A stretch of DNA of 17,495 nucleotides from Deltaproteobacteria bacterium UBA4427 (GTDB taxonomy: Bacteria; Myxococcota_A; UBA9160; UBA4427), in the NCBI GenBank assembly GCA_002390675.1, contig DGPZ01000114.1, positions 1 to 17,495 of the forward strand. Direction: 5' to 3'. This document shows positions 8,168 to 15,497 of the stretch, one piece after another. How positions within the stretch are numbered: position 1 is the first letter of the stretch; each line of letters opens with the position of its first letter. Made by a program: the position numbers and the translations under genes. The notes beneath the pieces were generated by a model, which had not been told where the DNA came from, did not search any database, and worked only from the letters and a program-made list of their open reading frames with translations.

Positions 8168-9120
8168 GCGCGAAGATCACCTCCGATACGGTTCGCGAGT
8201 GGGGGCGACGCTATTCCAACTGGGGAAGGTGGGGCCCCGACGACGAACTTGGCGCGCTCAACTTCATCACGCCTGAGCGAATCCTGACGGCGACCGCTCT
8301 TCCCCGTCGCGGCCAAGTTATCTCCTGTGGGCTGAACTTTGATCAAAACGGACCGCAGACCGGGCGCGGCGGACGCCACAATCCGATTCACGTCATGCTC
8401 CAAGATGGCGGCGATGTATTGGCGGGCGCACAAGATGGCATTCCCGGCGGCTTTCGTTATGCGGACGATTCCGTGACGATGCCGCTGCAATGCGGCACCC
8501 AATGGGACGCACTCTCCCATGTTTTCTATGACGGAAAAATGTACAACGACCGCGACATAGCCCTCGTCACCAGCCGCGGCGCACAGCAGAACGGAATCGA
8601 AGCCGCCAAGAATGGCGTGGTTGGGCGAGGCGTTCTGCTGGACATTCCGAGGTATCGCGGCGAACTCTGGCTAGAAGATGGTTATGCGATCGGCCCCGAA
8701 GATCTGGATGCCTGCGCAGAAGCCCAAGGCCTCTCGATTGAGTCCGGTGACATAGTGCTCATTCGAACGGGAATGATGACTCGATGTCTCGACGCAGAAT
8801 CCTGGGAAGGGTACTGCGGCGGGGCGGCGCCTGGCCTCTCCGTGCATTGCTCGGGATGGCTATACGACCGTGAAATCGCCGCCGTATGTACAGACACTTG
8901 GGGCGTAGAGGTCATCCCCAACGAAACCGAAGACTGCTTCCAACCTCTGCACATGATTTCACTCAGGAATACCGGCGTGCTCTTCGGAGAGATTTTCCAC
9001 ATGGACGCACTGGCTGCCGCTTGCGCCGAAGATCTCCGATACTCATTCCTTTTTACGGCGCCGCCTCTTCCAATCACGGGCGCAGTCGGATCCCCGATCA
9101 ACCCTCTCGCCATCCGTTAG
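8164..9120 (+). CDS. Cyclase-family hydrolase (kynurenine formamidase-like fold)
   Basis: A 318-residue member of the putative cyclase family (PF04199), whose best-known member is kynurenine formamidase, a metal-dependent amidohydrolase. Recognisable stretches are WGPDDELGALNFITPERI, CGTQWDALSHVFYDGKMYN, GVLLDIPRY, the segment ending SGDIVLIRTG, and IFHMDALAAACAEDLRYSFLF near the C-terminus. The canonical HxGTHxDxPxH metal motif is here Gln109-C-G-T-Gln113-W-Asp115-A-L-S-His119, so two expected His are Gln while Asp and the last His remain. I recall GTQWDAL as typical of a large subfamily, so this is probably not decay. Its ATG overlaps the kdsB stop. No other tryptophan-degradation gene is present, so the substrate is open. 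Confidence 0.88.
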   Translation: MSAKITSDTVREWGRRYSNWGRWGPDDELGALNFITPERILTATALPRRGQVISCGLNFDQNGPQTGRGGRHNPIHVMLQDGGDVLAGAQDGIPGGFRYADDSVTMPLQCGTQWDALSHVFYDGKMYNDRDIALVTSRGAQQNGIEAAKNGVVGRGVLLDIPRYRGELWLEDGYAIGPEDLDACAEAQGLSIESGDIVLIRTGMMTRCLDAESWEGYCGGAAPGLSVHCSGWLYDREIAAVCTDTWGVEVIPNETEDCFQPLHMISLRNTGVLFGEIFHMDALAAACAEDLRYSFLFTAPPLPITGAVGSPINPLAIR

Positions 9121-9265
9121 GCACGGCCTAACGAGTAACCGCACCGCCTTGGTCACCCTTCAACGTATGCGCAGGCATTAAACAGGCCCGAAGTACCGAA
9201 ACGCGAACCAATGCGGCCCTGCTCGCGTAGGCCTCGTCGAGTGCTTCCGCGCTCGTACCGAAGAA

Positions 9266-10969
9266 TTACGATCTCGGCTCGTTGGGCTCACTCGACCCAC
9301 TCGAGATGCGCCGCCAGAGCTTCACGGGGGGGAGCCCCTCGCTCGGCTGCCGGTATTTGTGATAGATCGGGTCCGGTCGGTTTTCGTACGGCACATCCAA
9401 AGCCTCTAAGCCCATCACCTCGTAGCGATCTCGCTCGAGGTTCTTGGCGATGAAGCGCTTCAACCGGCCATCTCCCGAGCGATGTGTGTGCGCTCGAACG
9501 AGCAGCCAATCCGCTTTCGCATACGGAGTCGGGTTCTCTCCGGAGAGGCCGCCAACGACCTTGAGGTCGGTGTAGAACTGCAATGGCAGGTCACCGTAGG
9601 TCGCAACGATCGTTTCTTCTTGTTTCGCGTGCTCGCGAAGATATTTCACGACCGCTTCAAGCGGCCCGACATGATCGCGAGTGATCTCAAAGAGATAGCC
9701 GGCCATGGGAACAAAGCGCGCCCAGCTCCCCACAACTTCCCCAGGATCTTCGTCGCCCGTCTGCATATGTCGGACGCTCCCAAGCGGCACTTGGTTCGGG
9801 ATAGGCAGCACTCGGCCAACGCCGTCAGTCGCTAGCAGCGCGAACGCGATTGCTAGGCCGGCGGCGCTATGCGTTCGCAAAATCGGCCCGAGCAACAGAG
9901 CCTGGCCGATTGCTGCAATCGGAATCAATGCAACGTAGTAGCGAAAGAAAAACCACGGCATGACCGTGACGAGCAAGCCAACGCTCACTAGGCCGACGAG
10001 CCAAAGCGCCAATCCACCCCTGACGCGACCACTCGGATTTTCAGCGTCTTGCTTAAAATCGGAGGGGTCGGCCATCCTGGCGGCGCCGGATCCCGCCTGC
10101 TGCCGATTCGATAGCCACCACACGGTCGACATTCCACCAATGGCTAGAGGAAGGAGGAAAGGGAACACGTATCGATTGATGTGATAAACGGCTTCGCCGA
10201 GCGAAGCAAGGCTCCGATCGAGGCCCGGTACGGCTTGGCCAGAACCCCTCGCAAGGAACCCCAGCAAATAGGGCAGCGCCAGCAGGACTGTCACGACACC
10301 CGCGACGGCGAAGCGCTTAAAAATCGCCCGGCGGCGATCGGTAAACACGAAATGGATCGCGAGCCCAAGCACGAAACCTGCACAAACGACGTAATGGCTA
10401 TGAAAGAGGCCTGTTGCTGCGATGGTGAGTCCTAGTAGCGCGCCCCTCTTTTCTTCCAACGCGCGCAAATACTGCCATACGAGCAAAGAGCCGAAAAAAC
10501 ACGCCGGCGCGTAGTAGCGACACTGCCGCGCATGCAACAGAAAGGGAACGCTCGTCATGAGGATTAAACTCGCAAGTCTCGCCACACGCAGATCGTGGCT
10601 GATCTCGAACGCAAGCGCATGACATAACAAGAGCGTCCCGAGTGCGAAGAGCACAAAGGGGAATCGCGCGCTCCAGGTAGACGGCCCTAATACCGCGAAG
10701 GAAGCAGCGGTTGCATAGTGCTGAAGCCACGGCGTCCAAAACCACCGATAGTCCGGCGCTTCAAATTCTTGCTGGCCTTCCTGAGAAATCAGGTTTCGGC
10801 CATCGAATGCGGTCGGTACGCCGTGGACGAGGACGCTCTGGGCGAGAAGCGCTGTCTCCGCTTCATCTTGCCAAAGGAAGCGATCATCCAGCCGGGCAAA
10901 CAGGAGGCAGCCAGCGATCAGGAGAAGCATCGCGAGGAAGAAGCGATCGCGATTCAGCCACTCAGGCAA
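9266..10969 (-). CDS. GT-C family membrane glycosyltransferase (ArnT/PMT, GT39/GT83-like)
   Basis: A 567-residue polytopic protein. After the first helix (about 10-26) comes WQDEAETALL with Asp35-Glu36, the acidic pair in the first periplasmic loop that GT-C enzymes use as catalytic base and metal site. Further family features are WFWTPWLQHYATAASFAVLG, STWSARFPFVLFALGTLLL, RQCRYYAPACFF and about ten hydrophobic helices. A soluble C-terminal periplasmic domain (about 430-567) includes VVKYLREHAKQEETIVATYG. Such enzymes transfer a sugar from a polyprenyl-phosphate donor to a lipid, glycan or protein at the periplasmic face; donor and acceptor are unknown. The start is TTG (10967-10969) with GGAG ten bases upstream. 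Directly before it lies a hairpin with a U tail and two mini-ORFs, so expression may be attenuated. Confidence 0.85.
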   Translation of the reverse strand: MPEWLNRDRFFLAMLLLIAGCLLFARLDDRFLWQDEAETALLAQSVLVHGVPTAFDGRNLISQEGQQEFEAPDYRWFWTPWLQHYATAASFAVLGPSTWSARFPFVLFALGTLLLCHALAFEISHDLRVARLASLILMTSVPFLLHARQCRYYAPACFFGSLLVWQYLRALEEKRGALLGLTIAATGLFHSHYVVCAGFVLGLAIHFVFTDRRRAIFKRFAVAGVVTVLLALPYLLGFLARGSGQAVPGLDRSLASLGEAVYHINRYVFPFLLPLAIGGMSTVWWLSNRQQAGSGAARMADPSDFKQDAENPSGRVRGGLALWLVGLVSVGLLVTVMPWFFFRYYVALIPIAAIGQALLLGPILRTHSAAGLAIAFALLATDGVGRVLPIPNQVPLGSVRHMQTGDEDPGEVVGSWARFVPMAGYLFEITRDHVGPLEAVVKYLREHAKQEETIVATYGDLPLQFYTDLKVVGGLSGENPTPYAKADWLLVRAHTHRSGDGRLKRFIAKNLERDRYEVMGLEALDVPYENRPDPIYHKYRQPSEGLPPVKLWRRISSGSSEPNEPRS

Positions 10970-10979
10970 GTAAATCGAT

Positions 10980-10983
10980 CTCC
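10980..10983 (-). promoter_or_regulatory. Possible Shine-Dalgarno GGAG before the TTG start of the glycosyltransferase
   Basis: GGAG is ten bases upstream of TTG 10969, just after the U tract of the terminator-like hairpin. The spacing is long, so the start is somewhat uncertain. Confidence 0.4.
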
Positions 10984-11011
10984 AAACAAAAAAGACCCTG
11001 GGAACAGGTCT
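10984..11011 (-). terminator. Rho-independent terminator (or attenuator) upstream of the glycosyltransferase start
   Basis: The minus strand reads AGACCTG, loop TTCC, CAGGGTCT (a 7-bp stem with one bulged G, 10993-11011), then TTTTTTGTTT. This is an intrinsic terminator by shape, yet it sits about 15 bases before the TTG of the downstream gene on the same strand. That placement fits an attenuator, or the end of a short RNA made from the leader region. Confidence 0.6.
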
Positions 11012-11066
11012 CAGACCTCAAAGCGGCTACGACATCCGCGTTCCCAGGGACGGCGGCGTTGGGAAC
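10996..11066 (-). promoter_or_regulatory. Mutually exclusive stems: antiterminator and anti-antiterminator
   Basis: Three short segments compete on the minus-strand RNA. Segment A is GTTCCCA (11060-11066), B is CCCTGGGAAC (11040-11049) and C is GTTCCCAGGG (10996-11005). A:B pairs over 7 bp. B:C pairs perfectly over 10 bp and would dismantle the terminator hairpin, which contains C. This is the logic of an A:B / B:C / terminator attenuator. The structure was read by eye and not folded computationally. Confidence 0.45.
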
Positions 11067-11068
11067 AT
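11027..11068 (-). CDS. Second leader mini-ORF (13 codons) covering the switching segments
   Basis: ATG at 11066-11068 opens a 13-codon ORF reading MFPTPPSLGTRMS and ending in TAG. AAGGGA lies three bases upstream, a modest ribosome site. The ORF spans segments A and B of the competing stems; the Pro-Pro pair falls between them. A ribosome held at the Pro codons would cover A but leave B free, favouring the antiterminator. Whether it is translated is unknown; a chance ORF of this length is quite possible. Confidence 0.25.
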   Translation of the reverse strand: MFPTPPSLGTRMS

Positions 11069-11122
11069 GCGTCCCTTCGCAACACCTAGCTTTTCGATGA
11101 ACAGTGAGCGTTGCTAGGACGC
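11069..11122 (-). other. Long imperfect hairpin in the leader, overlapping the stop of mini-ORF 1
   Basis: GCGTCC (11117-11122) pairs with GGACGC (11069-11074). After a small internal loop, GCAACGC (11108-11114) pairs with GTGTTGC (11079-11085), closing a 22-base apical loop. The TAG of mini-ORF 1 lies in the internal loop, so a ribosome terminating there would melt the stem. A further ACGGCG/CGCCGT pairing (11135-11140 with 11050-11055) could enclose it. Confidence 0.45.
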
Positions 11123-11158
11123 CACCACCTCACTCGCCGTAGTGCTACGTTGGTCCAT
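11114..11158 (-). CDS. Leader peptide candidate (14 codons) with a strong ribosome site
   Basis: ATG at 11156-11158 begins a 14-codon ORF, MDQRSTTASEVVAS, ending in TAG. GGGAGG lies five bases upstream (11164-11169), as good a ribosome site as any in the window. The peptide is rich in Ser, Thr, Ala and Val but has no long run of one residue as in classic trp or his leaders. It is followed by a large hairpin, competing stems and a terminator before the glycosyltransferase. I infer a leader peptide; I do not recognise it as a known family. Confidence 0.42.
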   Translation of the reverse strand: MDQRSTTASEVVAS

Positions 11159-11163
11159 TTCTA

Positions 11164-11169
11164 CCTCCC
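11164..11169 (-). promoter_or_regulatory. Strong Shine-Dalgarno GGGAGG for leader mini-ORF 1
   Basis: GGGAGG with five-base spacing to ATG 11158. There is no longer ORF in this frame, so the site either serves the 14-codon peptide or is fortuitous. Confidence 0.5.
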
Positions 11170-11190
11170 AAAGCCGGCATAGTCGTTTAA

Positions 11191-11214
11191 GGCAAGCACC
11201 CCAAAGCGCTTGCC
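11191..11214. repeat. Perfect 7-bp inverted repeat in the purU/glycosyltransferase gap
   Basis: GGCAAGC (11191-11197) and GCTTGCC (11208-11214) are perfect complements around a 10-base loop. There is no U tract on either strand, so it is not a terminator. It could be a protein-binding dyad or the 5' part of the minus-strand leader. The rest of 11215-11418 shows no gene I can support. Confidence 0.4.
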
Positions 11215-11427
11215 GGTACCCGGGCCGAGGTGGCCGCCGTCGCCGCCCCTCCGAGCCGCTCCCACACTTCGCCCCGTTATGGACGAAACGCGAAGAACTC
11301 GGGGATGAGTGATTCCCCTCTCCCTAAATTTATCGGACGACAGCAAGACAGGCCATAGCTGAAGTAAAACCCATGCTCGCAACTACCTGAGGCGGTCTCC
11401 GCTACCCTACGCCGGTATTTGCTCCAC

Positions 11428-11431
11428 GGAG
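11428..11431 (+). promoter_or_regulatory. Shine-Dalgarno GGAG choosing ATG 11440 as purU start
   Basis: GGAG is eight bases before ATG 11440. The upstream in-frame TTG at 11419 lies before this site and has no ribosome site of its own. Confidence 0.6.
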
Positions 11432-11439
11432 AAATCCTG

Positions 11440-12324
11440 ATGGTCCTCCCCAAGAAAGACTCTACGACTGCCACGTTGTTGGTGAGCTGCAGCGATCGAC
11501 CCGGATTGGTCGCCGCACTCTCTCAACTGCTCTTCGCGCTCGGGCTCAACATCCTCGACTCTGACCAGCACACAGATTCCTCAGCCGAAAAATTTTTTCA
11601 GCGCATCCGCTTTGACCTCGCCGTACGCGACAGCGGGTCTGTGATCGACGAGGCAACGCTCTTGGGTGCGATCCGTGAAGTCGCCGATCGGCACGAGATG
11701 GAATGGGATCTGCGCCTCGATCGCGACGTTCCGAGAATGGCCATCTTCGTTTCAAAGACCGACCACTGCCTCTATGACCTACTACTACGCCATAGATCAG
11801 GCGAGCTTCATTGCGACATTCCCCTCATCATCAGTAACCATCCCGACCTTGAGCCGATCGCCGAACAATTCGGCATCGACTATCGCGTCTACCCCATCAC
11901 AAAAGATACAAAGACCGCGCAGGAACAGCTCGAGATTGAGCTCCTTCGCGAATACCGAATCGATCTCGTCGTGATGGCGCGGTACATGCAAATCCTCTCG
12001 GACCAAATGATCGAAGCTTTCCCGAAGCGGATCATCAACATCCATCATTCATTCTTACCCGCCTTTCAAGGTGGAAGGCCCTACCACCAGGCCTACAGCC
12101 GAGGCGTAAAGCGGATCGGGGCGACCGCGCATTACGCGACCCTGGATCTCGACGAAGGCCCAATCATTGAGCAAGACGTCCAGCGGGTCTCACATAGGGA
12201 CACGCCTAAAGACCTCGTGCGGAAGGGCCGTGATGTTGAACGAACGGTTCTCTCCCGCGCGGTCGCATGGCATCTCGACGGACGCGTATTGGTATACGAC
12301 AACAAGACGGTGGTCTTCGACTAA
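11440..12324 (+). CDS. purU: Formyltetrahydrofolate deformylase
   Basis: A 294-residue PurU, close to the usual 280-290. An N-terminal ACT domain (about 8-85) begins TLLVSCSDRPGLVAALSQLL. The formyltransferase-fold domain (about 95-290) carries RMAIFVSK, LVVMARYMQILS, then INIHHSFLPAFQGG with the catalytic Asn200 and His202, and LDLDEGPIIEQD with the catalytic Asp238. It hydrolyses 10-formyl-THF to THF and formate, balancing one-carbon units, and in E. coli it is tuned by methionine and glycine through the ACT domain. ATG 11440 is preferred over an in-frame TTG at 11419 because GGAG precedes it. The MBL-fold gene begins three bases after its stop, so the two are surely co-transcribed. Confidence 0.95.
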   Translation: MVLPKKDSTTATLLVSCSDRPGLVAALSQLLFALGLNILDSDQHTDSSAEKFFQRIRFDLAVRDSGSVIDEATLLGAIREVADRHEMEWDLRLDRDVPRMAIFVSKTDHCLYDLLLRHRSGELHCDIPLIISNHPDLEPIAEQFGIDYRVYPITKDTKTAQEQLEIELLREYRIDLVVMARYMQILSDQMIEAFPKRIINIHHSFLPAFQGGRPYHQAYSRGVKRIGATAHYATLDLDEGPIIEQDVQRVSHRDTPKDLVRKGRDVERTVLSRAVAWHLDGRVLVYDNKTVVFD

Positions 12325-12327
12325 ATT

Positions 12328-13302
12328 ATGGACGGAAAACTCTTCTTCATCGGACTAATGCTCGCCATTCTTGTTCTTGCGTGGGTCGGAGCTGGGGTGT
12401 TATGGCGAGCCGCTGAAATGGCCGAGATCGTCGCACCGATCGACGAGGTCGCCTACGAGGGCTTGACCGTCGTCACGATTGGAACTGGTAGCGCGAACGA
12501 AAACCCGGAACGCCATGGCCCGTCGACCGTCATAGGCTTTCGGAATTCGTTGGTATTGATCGACGCAGGCCGCGGCGTCGCCGAGGGACTCCGAAGCGCA
12601 CAGATCCCGCTGAACCAGCCGGCGACCGTTCTCCTCACAAACTTGCTGCCCGTAAATACGATGGGCCTCGACGACCTTCTCTTTACGGGTTGGCTCACGC
12701 CGCGGGAATCCCCCCTTCGCATTATTGGCCCGATCGGCACTCAGGCCCTTGTGGAAGGGCTCAGCGCCGCTCACTCCATAGGCCGCGACGCACTCGGGGC
12801 AGCACTCGAGCTGCCTGCTGCAGGCGGACGCATCGATGTGATCGAAGCGCCCAATGGCTACTCCGAAGAAATTGGCGGCATGCTCCTCGAGGCCCGATCG
12901 CTACCGGGCGGACCTCTCCCAGCCCTTGCTTGGCGCTTCAGCCAGGGTGCTACCCGCGTTGTCGTCTCCGGCAGTGGTTGGGGTCGCGAAGAACTCGCTA
13001 GTTTCGCCGGAAGAGCGGACGTCCTAGTGCACGAAGCCGCCTACATCCCAACGGTCGAAGAGCTAGAGGGAACCGGCGCAGAGATCCCCAACCCCGAGCG
13101 CATCGAATTCGAACGCAAGATGCACACATCGATCGAAGATGTGGGAAAGATCGCTTCCGAGGCGCAGGTTGAGCAACTCGTCCTCGTCAGGCTTCGTCCC
13201 CCGCCCTTCTTCAAACTTCAGATCTCGAGCATTGTCGGCGCCGACTTCAACGGCGAAATCTCAGTCCCCGACGACGGCGACGTAGTCTTCGAAGGCAAAT
13301 AG
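12328..13302 (+). CDS. Membrane-anchored MBL-fold protein with a lost metal site (RNase Z-like pseudoenzyme)
   Basis: A 324-residue protein: one N-terminal transmembrane helix (about 5-27), then a metallo-beta-lactamase fold close to the RNase Z/ElaC branch. Family landmarks are TIGTGSANENPERHGPST, LVLIDAGRG, MGLDDLLFTGWL, GPIGTQALVEGL, VLVHEAAY and LRPPPFFK. The metal ligands are mostly gone. The T-H-x-H-x-D-H motif reads T104-N-L-L-P-V-N110, the bridging Asp of SGD is Ser216, and the final His of T-H-L-x-P is Arg288; only His235 and His266 remain. It is probably not a metallohydrolase and may act as a binding or scaffold protein. It starts three bases after purU with no obvious ribosome site, so it probably relies on coupling. 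The fold call is firm, the function unknown. Confidence 0.83.
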   Translation: MDGKLFFIGLMLAILVLAWVGAGVLWRAAEMAEIVAPIDEVAYEGLTVVTIGTGSANENPERHGPSTVIGFRNSLVLIDAGRGVAEGLRSAQIPLNQPATVLLTNLLPVNTMGLDDLLFTGWLTPRESPLRIIGPIGTQALVEGLSAAHSIGRDALGAALELPAAGGRIDVIEAPNGYSEEIGGMLLEARSLPGGPLPALAWRFSQGATRVVVSGSGWGREELASFAGRADVLVHEAAYIPTVEELEGTGAEIPNPERIEFERKMHTSIEDVGKIASEAQVEQLVLVRLRPPPFFKLQISSIVGADFNGEISVPDDGDVVFEGK

Positions 13303-13325
13303 AGTCACGTAACTAACACTCAGGA

Positions 13326-15485
13326 TCACTCGACGGCAGCAGCGACCGGAAGCGCGTACGCAACATAGAGCGAGCCAGAGGGTTGTCCGAGCTTCCCACC
13401 TCCGGCCGCTACGACTACGAATTGACGACCGCCGACCGAGTACGTCGCGGGCGTCGCGAAGCCCGCAGCAGGCAGCGTGTCCTCCCAGACGATATCTCCC
13501 GTACGCTTATCGAAGGCTCGAAGCTTCGCATCCGGTGTCGCCGCAAGAAAGATGAGTCCCCCGGAGGTCACCACAGGCCCACCGTAATTTTCGGCGCCCG
13601 CTCCCAAAATGCCTTTGGCGAGTAGCTGTGGGTAGTCTCCCAAGGGCACCTGCCACCTGAGTTCTCCGGCCGCGACATCGATCGCCGTCAGCGTCCCAAA
13701 GGGAGGCGCATTGATCGGCACGTCTTCTTCGTCGCGCAGGTAGATGTAGCCCGCGCTCACATAAGCTGAATCGCTCCCTGGTCGCCCTTCCAGTTCCGCA
13801 AGCGCCTTCCGCTCATCCTGCGGATCGGTCACGTACGCCGCGAGTCGCTCCATAATCGGCAAGGGCAGATCGATAAAACCAGGCATCCGGCCGCTTCCAA
13901 GGGCGATGGTCGTCAGTACCTCGAGGTCCGTTCGGCGCTCTATCACGCCAACGAGTGACGGTCCCACGCCCGTCCCGGCAAGCTCAGGCCCGTGGCACAT
14001 TCCGCACTTTTCCAGATAGAGGCTACGCGGATTCACATTTTCGGGCCGTCTCATCAGAGGCAGTACGGCACCCACTTCGTTCGCGTTGACGTAAAGCAGC
14101 CCCGTGGACGGGTCCCAAGCCGCCCCACCCCATTCCGCGCCCCCGTCGAATCCCGGATACATGAGGGAGCCTTCGAGGCTCGGAGGGATAAAGGGCTCGC
14201 CCATCCGCATCCCTGTTAGGCGCTTGGTCTGCTCCGCCACGAACGCCTCCGAGCGAATTTCTCGATCAATATGAGACAGATCAAAGTTTTGACGGGTGAA
14301 GGGCGGCGGTGCCGTTGGGAAGGGCTGAGTCTTCGCAACCGACTCCTCTGGGAAATGTGAACCGTGCACGGGGCGCTCTTCGATCGGGAAAATTGGTTCG
14401 CCCGTTTCGCGATCGAAAACGAAGAGATGTCCGCTCTTCGTCGTCTGAGTAATCGCGTCGATCTGGCGGCCGTCTTTTTCGAAGGAAACTAAGGTGGGTG
14501 GCGCAGGAAGGTCGCGATCCCATAGATCATGGTGCACGAACTGAAAATGCCAGACGCGCTCTCCTGTTTCGGCATTCAGTGCGATCAATGAATTCGCATA
14601 GAGATTGTCACCCGGTCGTTCGCCGCCCCAAAAATCAGGGGTCGCCGAACCGGTTGGCAGGAACACAAGGCCCCGTTCACGGTCGAGGGTCACCCCCGCC
14701 CAGCTATTCGCACCACCGTGGGTCTTCCAGGCTTCGCTGGGCCAAGTCGCGTTTCCGTATTCGCCGTCGCGTGGAATCGTATGGAAGGTCCACCTGATCT
14801 CGCCTGTGAGAAGGTCGAAGGCGCGAATATCTCCTGGAGATGCGCCGGCACTCTCCCCGACCTTCGATCCCAAAATGATTACATCGCGGTAGATCACACC
14901 GGGCGTTGGCGAACTTACATCCGCCGCTTTCGTCCCGTGCGCGAGGCCCTTCCTTAAATCGGCACGGCCGCCTTGCCCAAAGGACGCGACCGGTTTTCCG
15001 GTCTGCGCATCGAGCGCCCATAAATCGTGCCCGGACGCGGCTATGATCCGCCCGCCCGAAGGCCCATCCCAATAGAGCACGCCTCGGTTATGCGCCTGTG
15101 ACGCACTTCCGTGTTCCGTAGGATCGAAGCGCCAAAGCGGGTTCCCCGTCAGAGCATCCAGAGCGAAGACATGCGCGCGAGACGTTGTCGCGTAAAGCAC
15201 TCCGTTCACCACGATCGGATTGCACTGAATTTGGGTCAGCGCCCCATCGAGCGGCCCAGTATCATATGTCCAGGCAACCTCGAGCTGGTCGACGTTCCCC
15301 GCGTTGATTTGGTCAAGCGGCGCATAATGCGTGCGCCCAGCATCACCGAGATACTCGCGCCATTCCCAATCAGCCGGGGGCAAAGTTTCCTCATCAACAC
15401 TCAAGGTCTGAACGCAGGCGCTCAATGCGACGACGCAGGCGAGCGCGATCGGCTTTAGCGTGGATCCATTTCGTTCATGGCGCAT
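13326..15485 (-). CDS. Lipoprotein PQQ-dependent dehydrogenase with an internal cytochrome c domain
   Basis: A 719-residue quinoprotein. The N-terminus is a lipoprotein signal with lipobox LSAC (Cys24). The eight-bladed propeller belongs to the glucose/quinate-dehydrogenase-like group: WREYLGDAGRTHYAPLDQIN, AHNRGVLYW, GGANSWAGVTLDRERGLVFL, PTGSATPDFWGGERPGDNLY and FVHHDLWDRDLPAPPTLV. A cytochrome c domain is inserted late in the propeller (about 480-570), with heme motif CGMCH at about 493-497 and the probable axial Met in GSGRMPGF at about 533. The propeller then resumes and ends VVVAAGGGK. It would oxidise an alcohol or sugar in the periplasm and pass electrons through its own heme. GAGGAG lies six bases before the ATG. 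No pqq biosynthesis genes are in the window. The substrate is unknown. Confidence 0.9.
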   Translation of the reverse strand: MRHERNGSTLKPIALACVVALSACVQTLSVDEETLPPADWEWREYLGDAGRTHYAPLDQINAGNVDQLEVAWTYDTGPLDGALTQIQCNPIVVNGVLYATTSRAHVFALDALTGNPLWRFDPTEHGSASQAHNRGVLYWDGPSGGRIIAASGHDLWALDAQTGKPVASFGQGGRADLRKGLAHGTKAADVSSPTPGVIYRDVIILGSKVGESAGASPGDIRAFDLLTGEIRWTFHTIPRDGEYGNATWPSEAWKTHGGANSWAGVTLDRERGLVFLPTGSATPDFWGGERPGDNLYANSLIALNAETGERVWHFQFVHHDLWDRDLPAPPTLVSFEKDGRQIDAITQTTKSGHLFVFDRETGEPIFPIEERPVHGSHFPEESVAKTQPFPTAPPPFTRQNFDLSHIDREIRSEAFVAEQTKRLTGMRMGEPFIPPSLEGSLMYPGFDGGAEWGGAAWDPSTGLLYVNANEVGAVLPLMRRPENVNPRSLYLEKCGMCHGPELAGTGVGPSLVGVIERRTDLEVLTTIALGSGRMPGFIDLPLPIMERLAAYVTDPQDERKALAELEGRPGSDSAYVSAGYIYLRDEEDVPINAPPFGTLTAIDVAAGELRWQVPLGDYPQLLAKGILGAGAENYGGPVVTSGGLIFLAATPDAKLRAFDKRTGDIVWEDTLPAAGFATPATYSVGGRQFVVVAAGGGKLGQPSGSLYVAYALPVAAAVE

Positions 15486-15491
15486 GGGTAG

Positions 15492-15497
15492 CTCCTC
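15492..15497 (-). promoter_or_regulatory. Shine-Dalgarno GAGGAG for the PQQ dehydrogenase
   Basis: GAGGAG six bases before ATG 15485, in the 123-base divergent gap shared with the amidohydrolase promoter region. Confidence 0.65.

Noticed and set aside
10988..11160. 6S RNA, SRP RNA, tmRNA or RNase P RNA in the structured gap
   Set aside because: I looked for the conserved 6S bubble, SRP tetraloop region, tmRNA ends and RNase P core motifs and saw none. The attenuator reading fits better, but a novel small RNA is not excluded.
11419..11421. TTG 11419 as purU start
   Set aside because: It precedes the GGAG ribosome site, while ATG 11440 has correct spacing and gives the normal protein length.
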